This document shows, in pieces, positions 1 through 8,662 of a stretch of 64,000 nucleotides of DNA (the first letter of the stretch is position 1; every line of letters begins with the position of its first letter). The stretch comes from Bowmanella denitrificans (lineage in GTDB: Bacteria > Pseudomonadota > Gammaproteobacteria > Enterobacterales > Alteromonadaceae): assembly GCF_002887595.1 (NCBI RefSeq), contig NZ_PEBU01000010.1, positions 62,001 through 126,000 on the forward strand, in the 5' to 3' direction. Made by a program: the position numbers and the translations under genes. The notes below the pieces were generated by a model. It did no database searches, was not told the origin of the DNA, and worked only from the letters and a program-made list of their open reading frames with translations.

Positions 1-2
1 AG

Positions 3-86
3 TTCCAGTATGTGAATCCCAACTACAAGGTACGAGTCGACCCACAGTTGATGTATCATGCCGCCAAACAGGCGATAAAAAAATAA
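3..86 (+). CDS. C-terminal end of an unidentified protein (partial)
   Basis: An open frame enters from the left edge and stops with TAA three bases before recG. Only 27 codons are visible, ending in a basic tail (AAKQAIKK). The visible part holds no motif I recognise. The short spacing to recG on the same strand suggests co-transcription. In enterobacteria spoT and trmH lie upstream of recG, but this tail does not obviously match either from memory, so I leave the function open. Confidence 0.5.
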   Translation, partial: FQYVNPNYKVRVDPQLMYHAAKQAIKK

Positions 87-89
87 TGG

Positions 90-2168
90 ATGCAGTCACT
101 GGCATATCGGAAAGTTACCGAGCTTAAAGGGGTAGGAAGCAAGGTTGCGGAAAAGTTGCAGAAGCTTGGTCTGGTCACAGTACAGGACCTGCTGTTTCAT
201 CTGCCGCTGCGCTACGAGGACCGTACCCGTATATACCCGATAGCGGACTTGATGCCACTGATCCATGCCAGCATCGAGGCTGAAATAATCTCCAGTGACA
301 TTCAGTTTGGTAAAAAACGAATGCTCACCGTCAGGGTTAAGGATGCCACCGGCAGCCTGACCCTGAGATTTTTTCATTTCAATGCCGCCCAGCGCGAGTC
401 ACTAAAGCCAGGCCTGAGTATTCGTTGTTTTGGTGAGATTCGCCGTGGCAAATACGGCCTGGAAATGATGCACCCAGAGTACAGGATACACAAACAAGAC
501 AGCCCAGAGCAGGCTGTGGAAGAAGCCTATACACCTATTTACCCCACCACTGAAGGGTTGAAGCAGTTAAGTCTGCGTAACCTCACAGAACAGGCCCTGG
601 CTCTGCTGCACAAAGGTGGCCTGGCAGAATTACTGCCCGATGGTATGTACCAAAACCAGATTAGCCTGGAACAGGCCCTGCAACTGGTGCACAGGCCAGG
701 TCCTGAGGTCAGTCTGGCCTTGCTGGAAAACGGTGAACATCCGGCCCAGCAACGTCTGATCCTGGAAGAGCTGCTGGCTCATCATTTGAGCGTATTAAAA
801 GTGCGGCAAAACAGCGATTTACAGCCTGCGCTGGCGCTGCAACCCGACTTTGCCATGTTGCAACGTTTTCTCGGCTCGCTGCCATTTTCCCCCACCGGCG
901 CACAGCGCAGAGTGGTGGAAGAGATTCAACAGGACATGCTAAAGCCCCGGCCGATGATGCGACTGGTGCAAGGCGATGTGGGCTCGGGGAAAACCCTGGT
1001 GGCAGCGCTTGCCGCCCTGACAGCCATTGGCAGCGGCTATCAGGTGGCGATGATGGCACCCACCGAACTGCTGGCCGAACAGCATGCCAATAACTTCCGT
1101 CACTGGCTTGCACCACTGGGCATTGAGGTGGGTTGGCTGGCAGGCAAGCTGAAAGGCAAGGCCCGTGAAGCCCTGCTTACCCAGTTGCAGGGCGGGGACA
1201 TTAAAATGTTGGTGGGCACCCATGCCATTTTCCAGCAAACCGTGACCTTCCACCATCTGGCGCTGGTGATCATCGACGAGCAACACAGATTTGGTGTGCA
1301 TCAGCGCCTGGCGCTGCGCGAGAAAGGTCAGCAACAGGGCATGGCACCGCATCAGTTGATTATGACGGCTACGCCGATTCCCCGCACACTGGCCATGACG
1401 GCCTATGCAGATTTAGATACCTCAGTGATTGACGAGCTGCCGCCAGGACGGACACCAGTGAAAACAGTAGTGATTCCTGACAGTCGCCGCGACGAGGTGG
1501 TCTACCGGGTTCGGGAAGCTTGCCAGAGCGAAGGCCGCCAGGTGTACTGGGTGTGCACCCTGATTGAAGAATCCGAAGTGCTGCAATGCCAGGCCGCCGA
1601 AGATACCGCCCAGGCGCTCGCCATGGCACTACCTGAACTGAAAGTCGGCCTGGTCCACGGTCGCCTGAAAGCCAAAGAAAAACAGCAGGTTATGCAAGCT
1701 TTCAAAGACGGCGAACTGGATTTACTGGTAGCCACCACGGTCATTGAGGTGGGGGTAGATGTGCCTAACGCCAGCCTGATGATCATTGAAAATCCCGAGC
1801 GTTTGGGTTTGGCACAGCTTCACCAATTGCGCGGTCGGGTAGGACGCGGTTCGGTGGAAAGTCATTGCGTGCTGATGTACCAGTCGCCCTTATCTAAAAC
1901 CGCGAGTAAACGCCTGGCGGTCTTGCGCGAAAGTAATGACGGCTTTCTTATCGCCCAGCGCGATCTGGAGATCCGCGGCCCCGGCGAGCTGCTGGGAACC
2001 AAACAAACCGGCCTGGCGGACTTGAAAATTGCCGATTTGGTGCGAGATGCTCATCTTATTCCGCAGGTGCAGCAGATGGCCAATCAACTGTGGCAGCATT
2101 ATCCGGCCCAGGCTCAGGCGGTGATTAACCGCTGGCTGGCCCACCGCGAAGACTACGGACACGCCTGA
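90..2168 (+). CDS. recG: ATP-dependent DNA helicase RecG
   Basis: RecG is a superfamily 2 helicase that remodels stalled replication forks and migrates branched DNA. The 692-residue length matches the family (about 690). The N-terminal third is the wedge/OB region that grips branched DNA. Helicase motifs follow: Walker A GDVGSGKT at residues 295-302, the RecG-type DEQH box at about 396-399, TATPIPRT near 427, and the C-terminal motifs VIEVGVDVPNA and QLRGRVGRG. The start is the ATG at 90; an ATG at 86 is in another frame. The stop overlaps the rsmJ start (TGATG), so the two are probably translationally coupled. Identity is secure. Confidence 0.97.
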   Translation: MQSLAYRKVTELKGVGSKVAEKLQKLGLVTVQDLLFHLPLRYEDRTRIYPIADLMPLIHASIEAEIISSDIQFGKKRMLTVRVKDATGSLTLRFFHFNAAQRESLKPGLSIRCFGEIRRGKYGLEMMHPEYRIHKQDSPEQAVEEAYTPIYPTTEGLKQLSLRNLTEQALALLHKGGLAELLPDGMYQNQISLEQALQLVHRPGPEVSLALLENGEHPAQQRLILEELLAHHLSVLKVRQNSDLQPALALQPDFAMLQRFLGSLPFSPTGAQRRVVEEIQQDMLKPRPMMRLVQGDVGSGKTLVAALAALTAIGSGYQVAMMAPTELLAEQHANNFRHWLAPLGIEVGWLAGKLKGKAREALLTQLQGGDIKMLVGTHAIFQQTVTFHHLALVIIDEQHRFGVHQRLALREKGQQQGMAPHQLIMTATPIPRTLAMTAYADLDTSVIDELPPGRTPVKTVVIPDSRRDEVVYRVREACQSEGRQVYWVCTLIEESEVLQCQAAEDTAQALAMALPELKVGLVHGRLKAKEKQQVMQAFKDGELDLLVATTVIEVGVDVPNASLMIIENPERLGLAQLHQLRGRVGRGSVESHCVLMYQSPLSKTASKRLAVLRESNDGFLIAQRDLEIRGPGELLGTKQTGLADLKIADLVRDAHLIPQVQQMANQLWQHYPAQAQAVINRWLAHREDYGHA

Positions 2169-2929
2169 TGAGTCATATTCCACTGTTACCCGCCGATCCC
2201 AGTTTGTCTGCTCAGGCAACAAGCCTGGCAGAGCGCTGGCAGTTGCCAATCAATCCTGATGCAGTAACGGGTCTGGTATTGTGGCTGGACGACCAGGGCC
2301 TGCATCTGAAAACCCTGGATGATGCCAAAATGGGCACAGTACAAGTGGATTTTGCCAGTGATGCCATGGCCTGGCGGCGCCAGCATGGCGGCGGCAAAAA
2401 CGAAGCCGTGGCCAAGGCGGTAGGCATTAAGCCAGGCTATCGTCCACAAGTACTGGACGCCACTGCGGGCCTTGGTCGTGACGCCTTTATTCTGGCCAGC
2501 CTGGGTTGTCAGGTTACTATGCTGGAGCGGGTCAATGCCGTCGCGGCCTTGCTGGATGACGGTCTGCGGCGCGCGACTCAGGACCCGGAGCTGGGGCAGT
2601 GGCTGCCCGGCAGACTTAGGCTGTTGCCTGCGTCTGCCCTGGACAAGCTGCATAGCTGGGAAGGCGAGCAACCCGATGTGGTGTATCTGGATCCGATGTT
2701 TCCACATCGCAAAAAATCGGCGCTGGTTAAAAAAGAAATGCGCCTGTTTCAATTACTGCTTGGGCCGGACCTTGACGCAGATACGTTGCTGATGCCTGCA
2801 CTGCAGTTAGCACAAAAACGCGTGGTGGTTAAACGCCCGTCTGGTGCCCCTTATCTAAACAACCACAAACCGCAGTTGGAAATGCAAGGTAAAGCCAATC
2901 GCTTTGATATTTACCTGCGACACGCCTGA
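2168..2929 (+). CDS. rsmJ: 16S rRNA (guanine(1516)-N(2))-methyltransferase RsmJ
   Basis: RsmJ (YhiQ family) transfers a methyl group from S-adenosylmethionine to N2 of G1516 in 16S rRNA. The 253-residue protein shows a Rossmann-type SAM site, DATAGLGRDAF from about residue 97, and the family signature DPMFPHRKKSALVKKEMR from about 175. It overlaps the recG stop by one base. The 3' end lies tail to tail with the minus-strand MFS gene, leaving only two bases between stops, so no dedicated terminator is visible. Confidence 0.95.
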   Translation: MSHIPLLPADPSLSAQATSLAERWQLPINPDAVTGLVLWLDDQGLHLKTLDDAKMGTVQVDFASDAMAWRRQHGGGKNEAVAKAVGIKPGYRPQVLDATAGLGRDAFILASLGCQVTMLERVNAVAALLDDGLRRATQDPELGQWLPGRLRLLPASALDKLHSWEGEQPDVVYLDPMFPHRKKSALVKKEMRLFQLLLGPDLDADTLLMPALQLAQKRVVVKRPSGAPYLNNHKPQLEMQGKANRFDIYLRHA

Positions 2930-2931
2930 CA

Positions 2932-4380
2932 CTATCCGGCATCCTGCACAGCAGAGGCTAATCGCTGCTGACGACTTTGCCAGGCCATGCGGAGAAACAT
3001 AATAGACGCCAGCGAGGTGGCGCAAAGATTAAACAGCATAGCCTGGGCAAACGCCTGGCCCTGATTGCCATTCCACTGGGCCAACGCATCAGCATACAAG
3101 ATGCCCACCAGGGCCACACCGATAGCACCACCCACTTGTTGCATGGTCGATATCCAGCCTGACGCCATACCAGCCAGTTCCGTTGGCAACCTGCCCAGCA
3201 GCAAATTCAGTAATGGCGTCATACACAGCCCCTGCCCGGCACCAATCAGAATAAAGGCGGGCAGCAGCGACAACGCAGCCAACTCAGCAGTGTTCACCTG
3301 CCAGATCACCAGGCCGATTCCCAGCGCATACATACCGGCACCAATGGCCATGGCATAAATGCCGATTCGTCTGACCAGCTTTGGTGACACCCAGGAGGCC
3401 AGCAGAAAGGCCAGACTGGCTGGCGCGAATGCATAACCGGCGGCAGAAGGGGTTAAGCCCATCACTTGTTGCAGCAGCAGTGCGATACAAAGAAACAACG
3501 AGGCCGCAGCAGAATAAATCAACAACACCAGACAGGTGCCCATCGCCAGGTCGGGTTGCCTGAGCAATGACAAATCCATTACCGCCCATTGTCCCCGCGC
3601 CCTTAACCTGGCCTGATGTCTGACAAACCAGTAAAGCAGCAACAAAGACAATCCCAGCGAGCACCAGGTCCAAACCGGCCAGTTTAGTGCCGGGCCTTTA
3701 AGCATCGGCAGTAGCAAGGCCAGCAGAGCAGTGCTCGCAATCAATATCCCCTGCCAGTCCAGTCCAATCCCCTGAGGTCCTTTTGATTCTGCGATCAGCA
3801 CCCCGGCCAATGACACTGCCAGTGCAATAGGCAGGTTAACCAGAAACACACTGCGCCAGCCCCATCCCAGCAGATTGGCTTCCACCATCCAGCCACCCAG
3901 CACTTGTCCGGCAATGGCCGCCAGTCCAAGCGTCATACCCAGCAGGCCAAATGCTTTAGCGCTGGCATGCTGGTCAAAATTCACCCGTATCAGGGCATAG
4001 ATCTGCGGCAACAGCATGGCCGCCGCCGCACCTTGTATCAGCCTGGCTACAATCAGGTGCCAGGCCGTGACAGCAATACCACAAAGCCCGGATGCCAGCC
4101 CAAACCCCAGCATGCCAAGCACATATACTCGTTTGCGTCCAAAGCGGTCACCCAACCTGCCCCCTGCAATCAGCAACGCGCCTAATGCCAGCTCATAACC
4201 GGCGATCACCATAGCCAGATCGGAAAAGTCAGCCTGTAAGTCCTGCTGAATACTGGGCATGGCCACATTCACCACAAAGGCATCAAATATGGTGACAAAT
4301 CCGCCCACCAGCAATACGGCTAATGCCCACCAGCCTTTGCTGCCAACCCTAAGATGTCCTTTCTTCATTCCTGCACTCAA
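2932..4380 (-). CDS. MFS transporter, DHA2 (EmrB/QacA-like) family
   Basis: This is a polytopic inner-membrane protein of 482 residues with about 14 hydrophobic segments, as expected for the 14-helix drug:H+ antiporter family 2. The N-terminal half has the family features: FDAFVVNVAMPSIQQDL in helix 1 and the loop motif GGRLGDRFGRKRV after helix 2. The substrate cannot be told from sequence; multidrug or metabolite export is the family norm. The start shown is TTG at 4380, which overlaps the EamA stop by four bases (TTGA); an in-frame ATG at 4368 is equally possible. It looks co-transcribed with the upstream EamA gene under the divergent LysR regulator. Confidence 0.85.
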   Translation of the reverse strand: MSAGMKKGHLRVGSKGWWALAVLLVGGFVTIFDAFVVNVAMPSIQQDLQADFSDLAMVIAGYELALGALLIAGGRLGDRFGRKRVYVLGMLGFGLASGLCGIAVTAWHLIVARLIQGAAAAMLLPQIYALIRVNFDQHASAKAFGLLGMTLGLAAIAGQVLGGWMVEANLLGWGWRSVFLVNLPIALAVSLAGVLIAESKGPQGIGLDWQGILIASTALLALLLPMLKGPALNWPVWTWCSLGLSLLLLYWFVRHQARLRARGQWAVMDLSLLRQPDLAMGTCLVLLIYSAAASLFLCIALLLQQVMGLTPSAAGYAFAPASLAFLLASWVSPKLVRRIGIYAMAIGAGMYALGIGLVIWQVNTAELAALSLLPAFILIGAGQGLCMTPLLNLLLGRLPTELAGMASGWISTMQQVGGAIGVALVGILYADALAQWNGNQGQAFAQAMLFNLCATSLASIMFLRMAWQSRQQRLASAVQDAG

Positions 4381-5297
4381 TTGCTTTTTTGAAAACCCAA
4401 ACCCGGAGTGACCAGGCGGCGAAACAAGCCGCTGCCAAGCATAACACCGGTGATAACCAGCATCATCCCCACCATCTGGGCTGCATTGGGATAGTGGCCC
4501 ATCACGAGGCTGATAAGTAAGGTAAATACCGGTACCAGGTTAAAACATAGTGACAATCTGTCCGGACCTATGCCTTGCAACGCCTGTAACCAGAATGCAT
4601 AAGCCACAAACGTACCAAACACGCCCATATACACCAATAACAAATGGGTATGCAGACTGAGTGCAGGTATCTGTTTAAGGGGTTGTTCCACCAGCAGCGC
4701 CGCAACACAAAGCATCAGGGTGCCCACCGTGATGGTCCAGCGAGTTAACTGCATGGGTGGAACAGCCGCAGCGTGTTTTTTGCTTAGCACGGTAAAACTG
4801 CACATGCATAAGCAGGCAACCAGCATGTACAGGTCCCCTTTGGCCACCTGAATGCTCTGCCATTGATTACCGGTAATCACCAGACTGACGCCCGCCAGGC
4901 CAACCAGTATGCCCAGCACGCTTATCCAGCGCATGCGGGTGCCCAAAATCCACACCGACAACAGATTCGTCACCAGCGGGCTGGCCGCCATTATCAATGC
5001 GCCGTTTAGGGCGGATGTCTGCTGCAAACCAAGGAAAAAGGCATAATTAAAGCCAAACACACCTAATCCCCCCAGGGCAATCAGCCAAAGCTGCTGATTG
5101 GCACTTAATATGGATTCGCCTCGGCCGCGCATCAGTCTGAGCAGTAACAAAATCGCTGCGGCAATCACAAAACGTTCGGCCGCCGCCGTCAGGGCGGGAA
5201 CATCCCCGGCTATGGCTTCGGCCGCATTAAAATTGCCCCCCCAGAAAAAAATACAGGTTATGGCCATTAACCACAGCCAGGACTCACGAATGTGCAT
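4377..5297 (-). CDS. EamA/DMT-superfamily permease
   Basis: About 306 residues with ten predicted membrane segments forming two EamA repeats, typical of the drug/metabolite transporter superfamily. Helix 1 contains FFWGGNFNAAEAIAGDVP and the second repeat starts near KGDLYMLVACLCMCSF. The substrate is unknown. I prefer the start at 5297 (MHIRESW) over the upstream ATG at 5351: it places the first helix normally and leaves 91 bases for divergent promoters with the LysR gene, instead of 37. The gene is followed immediately by the DHA2 transporter with overlapping ends, so the pair probably forms a small export operon. Confidence 0.85.
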   Translation of the reverse strand: MHIRESWLWLMAITCIFFWGGNFNAAEAIAGDVPALTAAAERFVIAAAILLLLRLMRGRGESILSANQQLWLIALGGLGVFGFNYAFFLGLQQTSALNGALIMAASPLVTNLLSVWILGTRMRWISVLGILVGLAGVSLVITGNQWQSIQVAKGDLYMLVACLCMCSFTVLSKKHAAAVPPMQLTRWTITVGTLMLCVAALLVEQPLKQIPALSLHTHLLLVYMGVFGTFVAYAFWLQALQGIGPDRLSLCFNLVPVFTLLISLVMGHYPNAAQMVGMMLVITGVMLGSGLFRRLVTPGLGFQKSN

Positions 5298-5388
5298 GAA
5301 TAGTTCAATCGCTTGATGAGCAGAAAGGCAGCTTATATATTTTGCTTTCATCAAGATATAAGCAATTTTTCAAGTTGAATTCTCAAAA

Positions 5389-6291
5389 ATGAAAACTAAC
5401 TATTCATTGGATGACTTGCACCTGTTTGTGATGGCGGCCCAGTACCCCAGTTTGACACAGGCGGCGCAGGTCATGGATATCCCCATTGCCACACTAAGCC
5501 GACGATTGAAACGACTGGAGCAACAACTAGGATGTCGCTTGCTGGAGCGTAACGCTCACCAGTTCAGGCTCACAGCGGCAGGCCAGAGCTATATTGAACA
5601 ATGCGGACCGCTGGTTGCCGATTTAACCCGTGCCGGTGACAGCCTGAATGTTCAGCATCACGGTATGTGTGGCCGACTATGCGTGACCGCTCCCAATACC
5701 ATGGTGCAAAACTGGCTGGGCCAGTGTCTGAGCGACTTTTTACACCAACACCCCAATCTGCGCTTACAACTGAAGCTGTCCAACCACAATCTGGATTTGG
5801 TCAGTGACAGAGTAGATTTGGCATTTCGTGCCGGTATGCCAGCCGACAGTGATTGGGTAGCAAGACAAGTCTGGCAAACCAGCCTGCATCTTCTGGCAAC
5901 CCGCGATTATCTGCAACAGGCAGGTTCGCTGACCCACCCACGGCAACTGGCACAACACCGCCTGATCGTCTCCGATCCCATCAACCTCTGGCATTTCAGG
6001 CACATACACAACACTGAAGACTTCACCTTCAGACCACAGCCCCATATCAGCGTGGACGACAATCTGGTGGCCCTGAAGTTGACGGCAGCGAATCAGGGTA
6101 TATGCCTGCTGCCCGGGTATCAGTACCATCAACCGGAGCAGGAAAAGTTATTGAATTGCCTACCCGACTGGCAGGGACAAACCAGACCCATATACCTGCT
6201 GTATCGTGACAGAGACTTGATTTCTACCCGATTGCGTACCTTGATTGACTTTGTTGTGAACTGGACAGAGCAGCACCAGGCTAACCTGTAG
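5389..6291 (+). CDS. LysR-family transcriptional regulator
   Basis: A 300-residue LysR regulator. The N-terminal winged helix-turn-helix spans about residues 6-65 (LTQAAQVMDIPIATLSRRLKRLE), followed by a linker helix and a LysR substrate-binding fold (about 90-295). The subgroup resembles the DsdC/AaeR-like regulators that act beside exporters. It is divergent from the EamA-DHA2 pair, which is the usual arrangement for a LysR activator of the neighbouring genes. The inducer is unknown. Its 3' end meets the protease gene across a strong hairpin. Confidence 0.9.
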   Translation: MKTNYSLDDLHLFVMAAQYPSLTQAAQVMDIPIATLSRRLKRLEQQLGCRLLERNAHQFRLTAAGQSYIEQCGPLVADLTRAGDSLNVQHHGMCGRLCVTAPNTMVQNWLGQCLSDFLHQHPNLRLQLKLSNHNLDLVSDRVDLAFRAGMPADSDWVARQVWQTSLHLLATRDYLQQAGSLTHPRQLAQHRLIVSDPINLWHFRHIHNTEDFTFRPQPHISVDDNLVALKLTAANQGICLLPGYQYHQPEQEKLLNCLPDWQGQTRPIYLLYRDRDLISTRLRTLIDFVVNWTEQHQANL

Positions 6292-6299
6292 ACAGAAAA

Positions 6300-6318
6300 A
6301 AGGGGGCGATGCCCCCTT
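6300..6318 (-). terminator. Rho-independent terminator of the subtilase gene
   Basis: Eight-base-pair stem AAGGGGGC/GCCCCCTT with loop GAT. Read on the minus strand it is followed by a T-rich run (TTTTTTCTGTC), so it fits termination of the protease gene. On the plus strand, after lysR, the downstream T run is missing. Confidence 0.85.
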
Positions 6319-6327
6319 CAAATTCGC

Positions 6328-8364
6328 TTACTGGCAACTGCCCAGCGATTCCCAGACATCCCAGGCGCCAGAGTTACTGGCCGGATCATCGCCTTGTGTC
6401 CACCACTTAGCCTGATACCCCTGATTGTTATGCTGCACCTGGGCACCAGCCAGATACACTGTTGAAGCACTCCATACCGGCAGCCCCTGGCAGTCTCCAC
6501 CGCCGGTCGAGACATTCACCAGTTTGGTGGTGCTGCGTGTGGCTCCATTGGTATCAGTGACACTGAGCTGAACGCTGTAGTTACCCGCCTGAGCGTATTG
6601 ATGCACCGGATTCTGCTGAGTCGAGTTTTGCCCATCACCAAAATTCCAGGCCCTGGATGCAATACCCTGGTCGTCGCTACTCTGATCGCTGAAGGTCACG
6701 GTCAAGCCGCTAACACTATAGCTGAAATCAGCCACCGGTGGTTGATCACCACCATTGCCATCGCATACACCGAGATCACGCCAGACATTGCTGAATACAT
6801 CAGGGCGGGCGCCGGTCGACCACCAGGTTGCTTCATAAGTACGGCCGTTGTACACCACTTTATCGCCGGCCTGATACGAAGTCGTCGCAGACCAGGCTGG
6901 CACGCCATTACAACCACCGTTATTGCCGTCGCTGACATTCACGGTACGGCTGGTACTGTTTTGCAACCCTTGCTGATCAGCCACGGTCAGGTTGATCTGA
7001 TAGCTACCAGAGGATGCGTAAGTATGGCTGGGATTTCGCTGCGTCGATGTTTGCCCATCGCCAAATTGCCAGTTCCAACTGACAACCCCACCGTCGTCGG
7101 TGGAGCTGTCCTGCAGGTTAACGGTCAGACCATTGGTACTGACACTGAATGAAGCCACCGGTGGCTGATTGTCGCCAACTCCACCGAACAAGAATTCAGT
7201 GTTGGCCAGACGGTTGACGGTACCATTGGTACCGGAAATTTTGCCACTAGCTGCATTGCTGTATATGGCCTGGGCAACCTGTGAAGTACCGGCCTGTGGA
7301 TTCTGTTGCAGATACAAGGCTGCTACACCGGCCACATGCGGGCTGGCCATAGAGGTACCGCTAATACTGTTGGTGGCACTGCTACCACCAATCCAGGTCG
7401 ACAGAATATTCGAACCTGGTGCAAAGATGTTGACGCAACTTCCCCAGTTGGAGAAAGACGAACGGCTGTCGCTACTGGTGGTCGACCCTACCGTCATTGC
7501 ACCGGACACCCTGGCTGGCGAAAAAGAGCAGGCATCTGAATTGTCGTTGCCTGCCGCCACTACCGTAACGATGCCCTGCTGAATCAGGCGGTTGGTGGCC
7601 TGATCCAATACAGTGGAAGCACCGCCACCAAGGCTCATATTCGCCACTGCCGGACGCTGCGCATTGGCCACCACCCAATCAATGCCTTGCACTATGGCGG
7701 TTGAAGTCGTTTCGCCACTGCAACCAAACACCTTAACGGAGTTCAAGCGTACCTGTTTAGCCACCCCATAGGTGGACGCACCAATAGTACCGGCCACATG
7801 AGTACCATGGCCATTACAGTCTTCGGCACTATTTCCCACCGTAGTGACAGTGCTGCCAATGCGGCCACTGAACTGAGTGTGGCTGGTATTAATGCCTGTA
7901 TCAATAACATAAGCATTAACGCCGCTGCCGTTGAGGTCATAACGATAGCTATTACTCAAAGGCAGATTCTGTTGATCCAGCCTGTCCAACCCCCAGGGTG
8001 GGTTTGATTGTTGCGCGGTGGTACGAAAAATTTGTACCGGCTCGATGTAATCCACTTCATCTCGCTGTAACAACTGCTGAATACTCTGTGCGTCGGTGGT
8101 AATGGCATAGCCTTTGACACTGTGATGAAACTCCGCAGTCACCTGACCAGCGGTAACACCTGCGGCACTTCTGGCACTTTGCGTGACAAAATCAGCGCTG
8201 GATGCAAAGGGAGACACTGCGCTGTCTTTTAACACCACAATATATTGATTGGCTACTGTGGTGTCGGCGGGAGTGCTGAGCAGTTGTGCATCGGCAAGCA
8301 GTTGTGGGCTGAAGGCAAGCGTGACTAATGTTGCCAACAGACTTTTTTTCCTTTCACTTAACAT
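6328..8364 (-). CDS. Secreted subtilisin-like (S8) protease with two PKD and two chitin-binding modules
   Basis: A 678-residue exported protease. Order of parts: signal peptide (1-26), inhibitor_I9 propeptide (about 40-112), S8 peptidase of the proteinase K type (about 125-390), PKD (400-478), CBM5/12 (487-534), PKD (541-619), CBM5/12 (628-678). Catalytic residues are visible: Asp155 in VIDTGINTSHT, His186 in NGHGTHVAG and Ser338 in GTSMASPHVAG. The CBMs show the AWSATTSYQAGDKV and WSASTVYLAGAQV starts and the YEATWW/YQAKWW aromatics of chitin-binding type 3 modules. The C-terminus is a duplicated PKD-CBM unit. The likely job is degrading protein bound to chitin; chitin-binding proteases of this kind are known in Alteromonas. 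It is preceded by an A+T-rich promoter region. Confidence 0.93.
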   Translation of the reverse strand: MLSERKKSLLATLVTLAFSPQLLADAQLLSTPADTTVANQYIVVLKDSAVSPFASSADFVTQSARSAAGVTAGQVTAEFHHSVKGYAITTDAQSIQQLLQRDEVDYIEPVQIFRTTAQQSNPPWGLDRLDQQNLPLSNSYRYDLNGSGVNAYVIDTGINTSHTQFSGRIGSTVTTVGNSAEDCNGHGTHVAGTIGASTYGVAKQVRLNSVKVFGCSGETTSTAIVQGIDWVVANAQRPAVANMSLGGGASTVLDQATNRLIQQGIVTVVAAGNDNSDACSFSPARVSGAMTVGSTTSSDSRSSFSNWGSCVNIFAPGSNILSTWIGGSSATNSISGTSMASPHVAGVAALYLQQNPQAGTSQVAQAIYSNAASGKISGTNGTVNRLANTEFLFGGVGDNQPPVASFSVSTNGLTVNLQDSSTDDGGVVSWNWQFGDGQTSTQRNPSHTYASSGSYQINLTVADQQGLQNSTSRTVNVSDGNNGGCNGVPAWSATTSYQAGDKVVYNGRTYEATWWSTGARPDVFSNVWRDLGVCDGNGGDQPPVADFSYSVSGLTVTFSDQSSDDQGIASRAWNFGDGQNSTQQNPVHQYAQAGNYSVQLSVTDTNGATRSTTKLVNVSTGGGDCQGLPVWSASTVYLAGAQVQHNNQGYQAKWWTQGDDPASNSGAWDVWESLGSCQ

Positions 8365-8662
8365 TTTGATTCCTCTGATTATTTATTGTTTTACTGCCGT
8401 TAACCCAAAATCTATGGGCGCAATAAGTAAAAATAATGGTCAAAAATTAAGCAAAGATTCTGCTAGATCGATTGATGCTTATAAAACAGCAAAAAATCTA
8501 TATGACAACGCTGTCAAATTGTAAATATTTTGTTACTTTTTAATTTTAGAGATGTCAACCCCGTGTTGAAAGCTAACAACCTGCAGAGAATCAGTCTCCA
8601 CAGCACAGCGCAACTTAGTAAGAGCTCAGCTTTCCCTCCAAGGTGTAAGCGAGACGATACAG
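8365..8662. other. A+T-rich intergenic region upstream of the subtilase
   Basis: No credible gene. The region is strikingly A+T-rich compared with its neighbours and should hold the minus-strand promoter of the protease. A dyad TGACA-ACGC-TGTCA lies at 8503-8516; its right half read on the minus strand is a perfect -35 hexamer (TTGACA, 8512-8517), but I find no good -10 at normal spacing. The 8530-8662 part lies between the promoter region and the M14 peptidase stop and shows nothing recognisable. Confidence 0.4.

Noticed and set aside
2932-5297. Foreign island carrying the two transporters
   Set aside because: Base composition and gene spacing look like the surroundings, and no mobile-element remnants are present.
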